64,000 nt of DNA, taken from positions 1-64,000 of the forward strand of contig CATLIX010000001.1 of assembly GCA_949959185.1 (NCBI GenBank), written 5' to 3'. The notes below the pieces were generated by a model that saw only the letters and a list, made by a program, of their open reading frames with translations, had not been told where the DNA came from and searched no databases. Below, one piece after another: positions 42,780 to 52,017 of the stretch (positions are counted from its first letter, which is position 1; every line of letters starts with the position of its first letter). Made by a program: the position numbers and the translations under genes. This DNA comes from an uncultured Eubacterium sp. (lineage in GTDB: Bacteria; Bacillota; Clostridia; Lachnospirales; Lachnospiraceae).

Positions 42780-43832
42780 ATGTCAGACTTTTACAAAGAT
42801 AAAACCATACTGCTCACCGGTCACACAGGCTTCAAAGGTACCTGGCTCAGTATTATGCTTGAGATGGCAGGCGCTCGTGTAGTGGGCTATGCATTAAAAC
42901 CGCCTGCAGGAGAGAACCTGTTTCAGCTCTCCGGCGCAGGTAAGGGAATGACAGATCTGGAAGGCGATATCAGAGATTATCAGAACCTGAAATCTGTATT
43001 CGACAAATATCAGCCGGAACTGGTTATCCATATGGCAGCCCAGCCCATTGTGCGGGAAAGTTACGAGAATCCCGTCTACACCTACGAGACCAATGTGATG
43101 GGAACGGTACACCTTCTGGAGTGCGTGCGGAATACGGAAAGCGTAAGTTCCGTACTAAATGTAACCACGGATAAGGTGTATGAAAATCGGGAATGGATTT
43201 GGGGATACCGGGAGACAGACCCGCTGGATGGTTACGACCCTTATTCCAACAGCAAGTCCTGTTCTGAGCTGGTTACCCACAGCTATAAGAAATCTTTTTT
43301 TGACAGCAGGAATATTGCGGTATCCACGGCCAGAGCCGGAAATGTCATTGGCGGCGGAGACTTTGCAAAAGACAGGATTATACCCGACTGTGTCCGGGCC
43401 GCGCTGGCAAAAGAAGAAATTATGCTGCGGAATCCATATTCCATAAGACCCTTCCAGCATGTGCTGGAGCCGTTGACCGCTTACCTGGAAATCGTGGAAC
43501 AGCAGGCAAAGGAGCCGGAGAAGCAGGGTTATTATAATGTGGGGCCGGATGAGGAGGACTGTATTACTGTGGGAGAACTGACAGATCTGTTCTGTCGGTC
43601 CTGGGGAGAAGGACTGAGCTGGAAGAACCTCTGTGAAGAGGGGCCTCATGAGGCTTCTTTCCTGAAACTGGACTGTTCTCTGCTGAAGGCCCGGATGGGC
43701 TGGAAGCCCAGGTGGCAGATTCAGACTGCGGTGGAAAAAACCGTGGAATGGACCAAAGTATATCGGGAACATGGAGATATCCGCTCCTGTATGGAGCGCC
43801 AGATAAAGGAATTCCTGACAAAGAAACAGTGA
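42780..43832 (+). CDS. rfbG: CDP-glucose 4,6-dehydratase
   Basis: 350 residues of the extended SDR family. The variant motif TGHTGFKGTWL, HMAAQPIVRESY and YSNSKSCSE (YxxxK) are diagnostic of RfbG. It converts CDP-glucose to CDP-6-deoxy-4-keto-glucose, and is completed by rfbF (43876) and rfbH (46564). ATG 42780 follows GGAGGA. From this gene on, base composition is clearly richer in GC than in the units to the left. Confidence 0.93.
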   Translation: MSDFYKDKTILLTGHTGFKGTWLSIMLEMAGARVVGYALKPPAGENLFQLSGAGKGMTDLEGDIRDYQNLKSVFDKYQPELVIHMAAQPIVRESYENPVYTYETNVMGTVHLLECVRNTESVSSVLNVTTDKVYENREWIWGYRETDPLDGYDPYSNSKSCSELVTHSYKKSFFDSRNIAVSTARAGNVIGGGDFAKDRIIPDCVRAALAKEEIMLRNPYSIRPFQHVLEPLTAYLEIVEQQAKEPEKQGYYNVGPDEEDCITVGELTDLFCRSWGEGLSWKNLCEEGPHEASFLKLDCSLLKARMGWKPRWQIQTAVEKTVEWTKVYREHGDIRSCMERQIKEFLTKKQ

Positions 43833-43875
43833 ATTAACATCGGATAAAAGAATTCAGAACGAAAGAGCATCAGAT

Positions 43876-44646
43876 ATGAAAGTAGTTATTTTAGCAGGCG
43901 GTAAGGGAACAAGAATCAGCGAGGAGTCCAGACTGCGTCCGAAACCCATGGTGGAAATCGGAGGCAGGCCCATATTATGGCATATTATGAGGCAGTATGC
44001 GGCTTTCGGATTTCAGGAATTTATTATATGCTGCGGTTACAAAGGGCATATGATAAAAGAATATTTTGTCAATTATTATCAGAACAACAGCCAGCTGAAA
44101 ATCAGCCTGAAGAATCAGAAAGTCCAGGTGCTGGACAAAAACAGCGAGCCCTGGAAGGTGACGCTGGTGGACACAGGGCTTGAGACACTCACAGCGGGAA
44201 GAATTCTGCGGGCCCGTGATTACATAGGCGAGGAGCCTTTTATGCTGACTTACGGGGACGGTGTTTCCGATGTGGATATCCATCGTCTTCTGGAATTTCA
44301 CAGAGAGCAGAAAAAATCAGTGACGATTTCCACCACTCAGCCGGAAGGCAGGTTTGGAGCGCTGCAGCTGGATGCCGCGGGCAATCAGGTGCTGGGTTTT
44401 CAGGAAAAAGCCCGCTCCGACCAGGCCTGGGTCAACATTGGATTTATGGTTATGGAGCCCTCCGTATATGAATATCTGGGAGACGGAAGTACCATGCTGG
44501 AGCGGGAGCCCTTCGAGAGGCTGGCAGCAGACCGTCAGATGGCGGCGTACAAACATCCGGGCTTCTGGTCCCCCATGGACAATATCCACGACCGGGAGTA
44601 TCTGGAAAAGCTCTGGAACAGCGGGAAAGCCCCCTGGAAGGTATAA
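43876..44646 (+). CDS. rfbF: glucose-1-phosphate cytidylyltransferase
   Basis: 256 residues with intact signature GGKGTRISEESRLRPKPM, then GGRPILWHIMRQYAAFG and TYGDGVSDVDI. It makes CDP-glucose for RfbG. The usual gene order is rfbF-rfbG-rfbH; here it is rfbG-rfbF, then an unrelated ATPase gene, then rfbH. A paralogue with a spoilt signature is at 38696. Confidence 0.93.
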   Translation: MKVVILAGGKGTRISEESRLRPKPMVEIGGRPILWHIMRQYAAFGFQEFIICCGYKGHMIKEYFVNYYQNNSQLKISLKNQKVQVLDKNSEPWKVTLVDTGLETLTAGRILRARDYIGEEPFMLTYGDGVSDVDIHRLLEFHREQKKSVTISTTQPEGRFGALQLDAAGNQVLGFQEKARSDQAWVNIGFMVMEPSVYEYLGDGSTMLEREPFERLAADRQMAAYKHPGFWSPMDNIHDREYLEKLWNSGKAPWKV

Positions 44647-44687
44647 AGGTCAGGCCGGGGATTTGAAGCTATCATTTGGAGGAATTT

Positions 44688-46472
44688 ATGGCAGGAACTG
44701 TAGGAATCGGACATCAGGATTTTGAAAAAGTAAGAATCAGTCATAATTTCTATATAGATAAAACAGATTTTATAGAAGAATGGTGGGAATCCAATGACGA
44801 AGTGACATTGATTGCCCGTCCCCGTCGTTTTGGCAAAACTCTGAATCTGAGCATGACGGAAAAGTTTTTTTCTGTTAAATACGCGGACAGGGGAGATTTA
44901 TTTGAAGGCCTGGCCATATGGCAGAAGGAGAAGTACAGGGAACTGCAGGGAACCTGGCCGGTTATCAGTCTTTCTTTTGGCAGTGTGAAAGAGACTTCTT
45001 ATGATATGATGAAGCAGAAAATCTGCCGGTTGATGATTAATTTATATTCAGAGTATGAATTTCTTCTGAATAGTGATAAACTTTCGATGGCAGATAAATC
45101 ATATATGTATGGCGTAGGAGAGCAGATGAATGAAGTGGATTTATCTCTTTCCCTTTCTCAGCTATCGAAGTTTTTGTATCAGTATTATGGGAAAAAAGCA
45201 ATTATTCTGTTGGATGAATATGATACACCAATGCAGGAGGCATATGTGAATGGCTACTGGGAGGAAATCACAGCCTTTATCCGCAATCTGTTTAATTCGT
45301 CATTTAAGACAAATCCCTGGCTGGAACGGGCTATTATGACGGGGATCACTTTTGTAACCAATCTGCCTTGCAGATTGATTGCCTGCTCGCCTGCCATTCG
45401 CGAAGCGAATTTTTATGCAGGCGATACCAATATAAGTGAGAAGTCCGTAGTTTTAGACCTGAATTTAAAGGTGATAACAACCACGTCAGAAAAATATGCA
45501 GATGATTTCGGTTTTACAGAGGAAGAAGTTTTTCATGTCCTTGATGAGTTTGGCTTATCGGCCAAAAAGCAGGATGTGAAAAAGTGGTATGACGGTTTTA
45601 TTTTTGGCAGCCGGACAGATATTTATAATCCCTGGTCGATTCTGAATTTTCTGGATAAAAGGAAGTTTGCAGCATACTGGGCAAATACCAGTTCTAACAG
45701 CCTGGCAGGAAAACTCATTCGGGAAGGAAGCCCGGAGTTGAAGGAATCATTTGAAATCCTGCTGCGTGGAGAGCATTTGTTCGTGCCCATAGATGAACAG
45801 ATTGTATATAACTGGCTGGATGACAATGAGTATGCTGTATGGAGCCTGCTTCTTGCCAGCGGATATCTGAAGGCAGTCAGCTATGAAGACTATGGAAGCG
45901 ATGAGCTGATAACGGAACCTGAATATGAACTGGCACTGACAAACCGGGAAGTGAATCTGATGTTCCGAAGTATGATACACAGGTGGTTTTCCGGTAATCC
46001 GTCAAGTTATCAAAGGTTTATCAAATCATTTCTGAGAGGAAATCTGGAAGAAATGAACGCATACATGAATCGTATTACCAGTGAAACCTTCAGTTATTTT
46101 GATACGGGAAAGCATTCTGACAGAGAGGAATCAGAACGATTTTATCATGGATTTATGTTAGGTCTGCTGGTAGAACTGGAAAACCGCTATATCATTACTT
46201 CCAACAGAGAAAGCGGATTTGGCAGGTATGACGTCATGCTGGAGCCCAAAAGTCAGAGTGGTAATGGAATTATTCTGGAATTTAAAGTACAGGATTCCCG
46301 GAAGGAACAGGAACTTTCTGATACGGTGGCGGAAGCGTTGAAACAGATAGAAGAGAAGAATTATGCCGCGGCGCTTACAGCCAGGGGAATTCCGGAAGAA
46401 AGAATCCGGAAATACGGATTTGCTTTCTGTGGAAAACAGGTGTTGATTGGAACATGTGATAAGCGAAGCTGA
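44688..46472 (+). CDS. AAA-ATPase-like / PD-(D/E)XK nuclease-like protein
   Basis: 594 residues. The N-terminal AAA-ATPase_like domain shows IDKTDFIEEWW and the P-loop region ARPRRFGKTLNLSM; Walker B is IILLDEYDTP. The C-terminal DUF1703 domain has the PD-(D/E)XK pattern GRYDVMLEP then IILEFKV. Such proteins are numerous in Clostridia and Bacteroidetes genomes, with no firm function. ATG 44688 follows GGAGG. It splits the rfb cluster and appears to be an insertion; a C-terminal remnant of the family lies at 52018. Confidence 0.85.
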   Translation: MAGTVGIGHQDFEKVRISHNFYIDKTDFIEEWWESNDEVTLIARPRRFGKTLNLSMTEKFFSVKYADRGDLFEGLAIWQKEKYRELQGTWPVISLSFGSVKETSYDMMKQKICRLMINLYSEYEFLLNSDKLSMADKSYMYGVGEQMNEVDLSLSLSQLSKFLYQYYGKKAIILLDEYDTPMQEAYVNGYWEEITAFIRNLFNSSFKTNPWLERAIMTGITFVTNLPCRLIACSPAIREANFYAGDTNISEKSVVLDLNLKVITTTSEKYADDFGFTEEEVFHVLDEFGLSAKKQDVKKWYDGFIFGSRTDIYNPWSILNFLDKRKFAAYWANTSSNSLAGKLIREGSPELKESFEILLRGEHLFVPIDEQIVYNWLDDNEYAVWSLLLASGYLKAVSYEDYGSDELITEPEYELALTNREVNLMFRSMIHRWFSGNPSSYQRFIKSFLRGNLEEMNAYMNRITSETFSYFDTGKHSDREESERFYHGFMLGLLVELENRYIITSNRESGFGRYDVMLEPKSQSGNGIILEFKVQDSRKEQELSDTVAEALKQIEEKNYAAALTARGIPEERIRKYGFAFCGKQVLIGTCDKRS

Positions 46473-46563
46473 AATATTGAATAATAATTATAGTATGAAA
46501 TTCTGGTGATTTATCAGTTACGCAATGCTCTGGTATTAATTCAGACAGAAAGGAAGACAGATT

Positions 46564-47901
46564 ATGTTTGAACAGAAGACAGAACAGGAGGCAAGGGAGG
46601 AAATCCTTTCCATGGTGGAAGCATATTATAAGACTTTCCATCAGAACACAGAAGAATATCGGGAGGGAGACCGGATTTCCTATGCTTCCAGAGTGTATGA
46701 CCAGGAGGAAATGCGGAATTTAACAGACAGCGCTCTGGAATTCTGGCTCACTTCCGGGCGCTATACGGAACAGTTTGAGCAGGAACTGGCGGAATATATC
46801 GGTGTAAAGTACTGCTCCCTGGTGAATTCCGGTTCCTCGGCAAATCTGCTGGCATTTATGACACTGACTTCTCCCCTTTTAAAAGAGAGGCGTATTTGCC
46901 GGGGAGATGAAATCATTACCGTGGCGGCAGGTTTTCCCACTACAGTAACACCATGTATTCAATACGGAGCGGTGCCGGTTTTTCTGGACCTTACCATTCC
47001 CCAGTATAATATCGACGTGAGCCTTCTGGAGCAGGCCCTTACAGAGAAAACAAAAGCCGTGATGATTGCCCATACCCTGGGAAATCCCTTTGATTTGAAA
47101 GCAGTGAGAGAATTCTGTGACAGACACAGCCTCTGGCTGGTGGAAGACAACTGCGACGCTCTGGGCAGTGAATACCATATGGACGGTGTATGGAAGAAAA
47201 CGGGAAGTATCGGGGACATGGGAACCAGCAGTTTCTATCCGCCCCATCATATGACTATGGGAGAGGGCGGTGCTGTCTATACAGACAATCCCCTTCTGCA
47301 CAAAATTATGCGCTCCATGCGGGACTGGGGACGGGACTGCATGTGCCCTTCCGGACAGGATAATCTCTGCGGCCACCGTTTTGAGAGGCAGTACGGAGAA
47401 CTGCCCCTGGGATATGACCACAAATATGTCTATTCCCATTTCGGTTATAACTTAAAGGCTACAGATTTACAGGCTGCTGTGGGCTGCGCCCAGCTCAGAA
47501 AACTGCCGGGATTTGTGGAAAAGCGCAGAGCCAACTTCAACCGGCTGAAAGAGCAGCTGCAGGAACTGGAAGAATATCTGATTCTGCCGGAAGCCTGTCC
47601 GGATTCTTCACCATCCTGGTTTGGCTTTCTGATTACCTGCCGGGAGGGCGTGGACAAAAATCAGGTTGTCAGCTATCTGGAACATCACGGTGTTCAGACC
47701 AGAATGCTGTTTTCCGGAAATCTGGTGCGCCAGCCCTGCTTTGATGAGATGAGACAGGAAGGCCGGGGATACCGGGTGGCAGGCTCGCTGGAGCAGACAG
47801 ACCTTATTATGGAGCGCAGTTTCTGGATTGGGGTTTATCCGGGAATGACAGAGAAGATGATTGATTATATGGCAAAAATGATAAGAGAAGCCATTTCATA
47901 A
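46564..47901 (+). CDS. rfbH: CDP-6-deoxy-4-keto-glucose 3-dehydratase (E1)
   Basis: 445 residues of the DegT fold. The Lys that normally binds PLP is replaced by His in SSFYPPHHMTMGEGGA, the mark of the PMP-dependent dehydratase RfbH/AscC. The C-terminal Cys set (RDCMCPSGQDNLC) fits the [2Fe-2S] cluster of E1. With its reductase it gives CDP-3,6-dideoxy-4-keto-glucose, precursor of abequose, paratose, tyvelose and yersiniose. The matching E3 reductase (RfbI/AscD) is not seen in the window. Confidence 0.93.
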   Translation: MFEQKTEQEAREEILSMVEAYYKTFHQNTEEYREGDRISYASRVYDQEEMRNLTDSALEFWLTSGRYTEQFEQELAEYIGVKYCSLVNSGSSANLLAFMTLTSPLLKERRICRGDEIITVAAGFPTTVTPCIQYGAVPVFLDLTIPQYNIDVSLLEQALTEKTKAVMIAHTLGNPFDLKAVREFCDRHSLWLVEDNCDALGSEYHMDGVWKKTGSIGDMGTSSFYPPHHMTMGEGGAVYTDNPLLHKIMRSMRDWGRDCMCPSGQDNLCGHRFERQYGELPLGYDHKYVYSHFGYNLKATDLQAAVGCAQLRKLPGFVEKRRANFNRLKEQLQELEEYLILPEACPDSSPSWFGFLITCREGVDKNQVVSYLEHHGVQTRMLFSGNLVRQPCFDEMRQEGRGYRVAGSLEQTDLIMERSFWIGVYPGMTEKMIDYMAKMIREAIS

Positions 47902-47942
47902 CATAGTTTGTAAAGAAATATACAAATCAGGAGGATAAAAAA

Positions 47943-48308
47943 ATGATTGAGAACAGAGCAGAACAGAAAGAAGCACTGGAGACATTACTGGAGTTTAATG
48001 TACGTCTGGTAAAAAACATGAACATTATTGTAAAGGAACTGTCCGGAGAACGTCTGGAAGATACCGAAGCATTTCTGAACGATATCGTACAGGCCATGAA
48101 CTGGGAAATTCAGGTATTCAACGGTACCATGGAGTTGCTGAACGAGGACAAAGTCCGCATTGAAAAAGAAATGTTCAACGAAAAAATAAAAGCCCTAGGC
48201 GACGCCATTGCAGCCAAAGACGACGCACAGATGGCAGAGAAATTTACGGAAGTGATTCCTGTATTTGAAGCCCTTGGAGAAGCTGCAAAAGAAGTAACTG
48301 CAAAATGA
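47943..48308 (+). CDS. small helical protein preceding the legionaminic acid genes, unknown function
   Basis: 121 residues, all-helical and charged (LLEFNVRLVKNMNIIVKEL, ALGDAIAAKDDAQMAEKF), after AGGAGG. Its end overlaps the LegH-like gene by four bases (ATGA). The pattern resembles the small protein fused by overlap to maf (13881-14207). I do not recognise a family; a chaperone or partner of glycosylation enzymes is only a guess. Confidence 0.7.
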   Translation: MIENRAEQKEALETLLEFNVRLVKNMNIIVKELSGERLEDTEAFLNDIVQAMNWEIQVFNGTMELLNEDKVRIEKEMFNEKIKALGDAIAAKDDAQMAEKFTEVIPVFEALGEAAKEVTAK

Positions 48309-48970
48309 CACAGAACCTGATTTTAGCAGGCTCCGGCGGTTGTATGCGAGAGCTTCTCTGGCAGCTTGAAATGGTAAATCAAAGCCATGCCCCGAAAGGC
48401 CTGTGGAACATCATGGGGTATGTGGATGTAAAGCCCCGCATAAGCCATGGCACAACGGATATTTCTGTGGGAAATATCACCTGCCCTTATCTGGGAGACG
48501 ATGAGTATCTGCTGGCCCTGGAGCAGGAAACCAATGTGGCAGTCTGCGTGGGAGAGCCGGGGCTTCGCAGGAAAATTGCAGAAAAACTCATGGGAAATCC
48601 CCGGCTGAAATTTCCGAATCTTATCCTGGGAGATACCAGAATCTGCTCCGATGTGCACATGGGGCAGGGCTGTATACTGTCCATGGATTGCAGGGTATCC
48701 ACCAATGTGACACTGGGGAATTTTGTGTTTCTCAACACAGGTTCCATGATTTGCCATGACGGAACGGTGGGGGATTTTACCACGTTAAGCCCGGATGTAA
48801 AGCTGGCCGGACAGGTTACTGTGGGCTGCCGGTGTGATTTGGGCCTGGGAACCAGAGTAATCCAGGGGATTACCATCGGAAATGATGTGACTGCCGGGGC
48901 CGGCAGTGTAATTGTGAAGGATATTCCGTCCGGCAGCAAAGTGGCCGGAGTTCCGGCCCGGCCCATGTGA
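48305..48970 (+). CDS. legH: NeuD/PglD-type acetyltransferase (LegH-like)
   Basis: 221 residues: N-terminal Rossmann part (LILAGSGGCMRELLWQL) and C-terminal left-handed beta-helix (hexapeptides from about residue 115, ending GSKVAGVPARPM). In the legionaminic pathway LegH N-acetylates GDP-4-amino-4,6-dideoxy-GlcNAc. NeuD-like O-acetylation of the nonulosonate is the alternative. The next genes are the synthase, hydrolysing epimerase and CMP-activating enzyme. Confidence 0.8.
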   Translation: MTQNLILAGSGGCMRELLWQLEMVNQSHAPKGLWNIMGYVDVKPRISHGTTDISVGNITCPYLGDDEYLLALEQETNVAVCVGEPGLRRKIAEKLMGNPRLKFPNLILGDTRICSDVHMGQGCILSMDCRVSTNVTLGNFVFLNTGSMICHDGTVGDFTTLSPDVKLAGQVTVGCRCDLGLGTRVIQGITIGNDVTAGAGSVIVKDIPSGSKVAGVPARPM

Positions 48971-49025
48971 AAAGAATGAGGAATGAGAACTGTAAAGGGT
49001 TCCGAACGGTTATGAGGAGTAGTTT

Positions 49026-50036
49026 ATGAGCATTATCATAATTGCAGAAGCAGGCGTCAATCACAACGGCAGTCTGGAAACAGCAAAACAGATGGTTCTG
49101 GCGGCCAGAGAGGCAGGCGCAGATTATATTAAATTCCAGACCTTTTCTCCGGAAAAACTGGTGTCCGTTTTTGCTGAGAAAGCGGAATACCAGAAACAGA
49201 CCACCGGAACAGAGGAAAGCCAGCTGGAAATGCTGAAAAAGCTGGCCCTGACACAGAAGGATTTTCTGGAACTGAACGAATACTGCCGGCAGCAGGGAAT
49301 AGGATTTCTGTCCACTCCCTTTGATTTGGACAGTATTCATTTTCTGGATAAACTGAATATGGATTTCTGGAAACTGCCTTCCGGAGAAATCACCAACCTG
49401 CCTTATCTGCTGGAAATTGCCGGTACAGGAAAACCGGTGGTTATGTCTACCGGCATGTGTGATCTGGAAGAAATACGGCAGGCTGTGGACTGCCTGAAAA
49501 AGGCAGGCACACCGGAACTTACCCTGCTCCACTGTAATACGGAATATCCCACACCCATGGAAGATGTGAATCTGAAAGCCATGGCAGCCATGGAACGGGA
49601 ATTTCATCTGCCTGTGGGCTATTCAGATCATACGAAGGGCATTGAGATTCCCATTGCAGCGGCGGCGTTGGGGGCCTGTGTCATTGAGAAACATTTTACT
49701 CTGGATCGGACCATGGAAGGGCCGGATCACCGGGCCAGCCTGGAGCCGGAGGAACTGAAGGCCATGGTAACAGCAGTCCGCAATGTGGAACAGGCCCTGG
49801 GCAGCGGGAAAAAAGAACCTTCGCAATCCGAGGAGAAGAACCGGGCAGTAGCCCGGAAAAGCATTGTGGCCAGATGCCGGATAAAAAAAGGCGAAACACT
49901 CAGCGAGGACAATCTGACTGCCAAAAGGCCCGGAACGGGAATTTCTCCCATGCGCTGGCCTGAACTGATGGGACGGAAGGCAGACCGGGATTACGCGGAA
50001 GATGAGCTGATTGGGACAGAAATATTGAGACAGTAA
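49026..50036 (+). CDS. legI: N-acetylneuraminate/legionaminate synthase
   Basis: 336 residues of the NeuB family. IIAEAGVNHNGSLETAKQM, DYIKFQTF and HCNTEYPTP mark the TIM barrel that condenses PEP with a hexosamine; GYSDHTKGIEIPIAA and EKHFTLDRTMEGPDH are conserved. The C-terminal SAF domain begins near residue 275. The context (LegG, LegF, PtmE, LegB) favours legionaminic over sialic acid. Confidence 0.92.
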   Translation: MSIIIIAEAGVNHNGSLETAKQMVLAAREAGADYIKFQTFSPEKLVSVFAEKAEYQKQTTGTEESQLEMLKKLALTQKDFLELNEYCRQQGIGFLSTPFDLDSIHFLDKLNMDFWKLPSGEITNLPYLLEIAGTGKPVVMSTGMCDLEEIRQAVDCLKKAGTPELTLLHCNTEYPTPMEDVNLKAMAAMEREFHLPVGYSDHTKGIEIPIAAAALGACVIEKHFTLDRTMEGPDHRASLEPEELKAMVTAVRNVEQALGSGKKEPSQSEEKNRAVARKSIVARCRIKKGETLSEDNLTAKRPGTGISPMRWPELMGRKADRDYAEDELIGTEILRQ

Positions 50037-50049
50037 AAGGATTCCTGCC

Positions 50050-51216
50050 ATGAAAAAAAAGAAAGTCTGTATTATAACTGCTACCAGAGCAGAGTACGGT
50101 ATTTTAAAACCGCTGATTCTGAAACTGAAATCGTTGCCGGAGCTGGAAACCAGCCTGGTGGTTACCGGTTCCCACCTGACGGAAAGCCAGGGATATACCT
50201 GCCGGGAAATTGAGAGGGACGGAATAGAGATTTCAGCCAGAATTCCCATAAATGCAGAGGGAAATACCAGCTATGATATTACCCGAACTCAGGCATGTGC
50301 ATTATTGGAATTCGGCCGGTATTTTCAGGAAGAAAAACCGGATTTACTGGTGGTTCTGGGAGACCGGACAGAAATTCTGGCATTTTGCGGGGCTGCCATG
50401 AATGAGCACATACCCATTGCCCATATCCATGGGGGCGAGCTGACCCAGGGAGCCATTGACGACAATATACGCCATGCGGTGACAAAAATGAGTTATCTGC
50501 ATTTTGCGTCCACTGAAGTGTACCGCAGGAGAATCATCCAGATGGGGGAGGAACCGGAGCGGGTATTTAATGTGGGAGCTCTGGGTGTGGAAAATATATT
50601 ACAGGAAAAACTGCTGAGCCGGCCGGAACTGGCAGAGCAGGCCGGATTTCCGGCAGAAAAAGATTATGCGGTGGTTACGTTCCATCCCGTTACACTGGAG
50701 CCGGGAGAGGCTGAAACGCAGGTCAGAGAACTGTTTCAGGCCATGGAATCCCGGCCAAATCTGTTTTATCTGATTACAAAAGCCAATGCAGACGCCGGAG
50801 GAGAAGCAATCAACGCATATATGGAGCGGGAAACATCCGGGCATTCCAATATGAAACTGGTGGCCTCCCTTGGTATGAAACGCTATCTGAGCGCAGTAAA
50901 ATATGCCAGGTTTGTTCTGGGCAATTCTTCCAGCGGAATCATTGAAGTTCCGGCTCTGGGGGTTCCCACCGTCAATATCGGAGACCGGCAGAAAGGCCGG
51001 ATTATGGCAGACAGTATTATAAACTGTGGTTCCGACTGCCAGTCCATCCAAAGAGCCATGACGCAGGCTCTGGAAATGAAAACCGGAACATACCGGAATC
51101 CCTATGGAGACGGAACCACAGCGGAACAGATTGCCCGGATTATAAAAAGTTTTCTGGAAAAAGAGCCGATAAACTTAAAGAAGACCTTTTATGATATTTC
51201 CTGGAAGGATATATGA
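50050..51216 (+). CDS. legG: UDP/GDP-sugar 2-epimerase, hydrolysing (LegG/NeuC)
   Basis: 388 residues of the hydrolysing 2-epimerase family: VCIITATRAEYGILKPLI, LVVLGDRTEILAF, IAHIHGGELTQGAIDD and GNSSSGIIEVPALG. It frees 2,4-diacetamido-2,4,6-trideoxymannose for the synthase. It lies 13 bases behind legI. Confidence 0.92.
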   Translation: MKKKKVCIITATRAEYGILKPLILKLKSLPELETSLVVTGSHLTESQGYTCREIERDGIEISARIPINAEGNTSYDITRTQACALLEFGRYFQEEKPDLLVVLGDRTEILAFCGAAMNEHIPIAHIHGGELTQGAIDDNIRHAVTKMSYLHFASTEVYRRRIIQMGEEPERVFNVGALGVENILQEKLLSRPELAEQAGFPAEKDYAVVTFHPVTLEPGEAETQVRELFQAMESRPNLFYLITKANADAGGEAINAYMERETSGHSNMKLVASLGMKRYLSAVKYARFVLGNSSSGIIEVPALGVPTVNIGDRQKGRIMADSIINCGSDCQSIQRAMTQALEMKTGTYRNPYGDGTTAEQIARIIKSFLEKEPINLKKTFYDISWKDI

Positions 51217-51250
51217 AAAAAACAGCAGTTAATCTGATCTGGAGGAGCAT

Positions 51251-52015
51251 ATGAGAAACAGCAGTGATTCCGGCCCGCAGGAGCCTGTGATAAGCGGCAG
51301 CCAATCCGGCCCGCAGGAGCCTTTGAAGCATATCGCAGTGATTCCGGCCCGCAGCGGCTCGAAAGGATTAAAAGATAAAAATATAAAACCGTTAAACGGG
51401 AAACCTCTGATGGCCTACAGCATAGAAGCAGCTCTGGAATCCTGCCTGTTTGACTGTGTGCATGTATCCACGGACAGTCCGGAATATGCCGGGACGGCTC
51501 GAAGGTACGGGGCGGAGGTTCCCTTTCTGAGGAGCCCGGAGCTTTCTTCTGACACAGCCACCACCTGGGACGCCATGCGGTATGTTTTAGAGGAATACAG
51601 GAAGCTGGGAAAAGAATTTGATACTCTTGCGGTGCTGCAGCCAACATCTCCTCTGCGCACCAGCCAGGATATCCGCGCTGCTTATCAGATACTGGAAGAA
51701 AAACAGGCGGACAGTGTGGTGGGGGTATGCGAAGTGGAACATTCGCCCCTGTGGAGCAATACATTGCCGGAGGACGGATGCCTGAAAGGATTTATCCGGG
51801 AAGAGGCCAACGGCCCCAGACAGAAACTCTCCAGCTATTACCGGATTAACGGGGCAGTGTATATCGTATCGGTACCGCTGTTGGTGAAAAAGGGAACCCT
51901 TTACGGAGAACGGGGCTATGCCTGTATTATGTCAAAAGAACATTCCATTGATATTGATGATGAACTGGATTTTGCAATGGCAGAGTTTTTGCTGGGGCAT
52001 ATCCTGCACCTGTAA
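51251..52015 (+). CDS. legF: CMP-legionaminate/neuraminate cytidylyltransferase with N-terminal extension
   Basis: 254 residues. The CMP-NeuAc synthetase motif AVIPARSGSKGLKDKNIKP, QPTSPLRTSQDI and the late SIDIDDELDF are clear. It charges legionaminic acid to CMP for Maf. About 25 extra residues precede the enzyme proper. Their DNA contains a copy of GCAGTGATTCCGGCCCGCAG, which also encodes part of the catalytic motif at 51335-51354 but in another frame. The ribosome site GGAGGAGC precedes ATG 51251, so the extension is probably translated. Confidence 0.9.
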   Translation: MRNSSDSGPQEPVISGSQSGPQEPLKHIAVIPARSGSKGLKDKNIKPLNGKPLMAYSIEAALESCLFDCVHVSTDSPEYAGTARRYGAEVPFLRSPELSSDTATTWDAMRYVLEEYRKLGKEFDTLAVLQPTSPLRTSQDIRAAYQILEEKQADSVVGVCEVEHSPLWSNTLPEDGCLKGFIREEANGPRQKLSSYYRINGAVYIVSVPLLVKKGTLYGERGYACIMSKEHSIDIDDELDFAMAEFLLGHILHL

Positions 52016-52017
52016 CC

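Noticed and set aside
46564-47901. LegC-type aminotransferase for legionaminic acid
   Set aside because: The PLP Lys is replaced by His (SSFYPPHHMTMGEGG), which marks the dehydratase RfbH.
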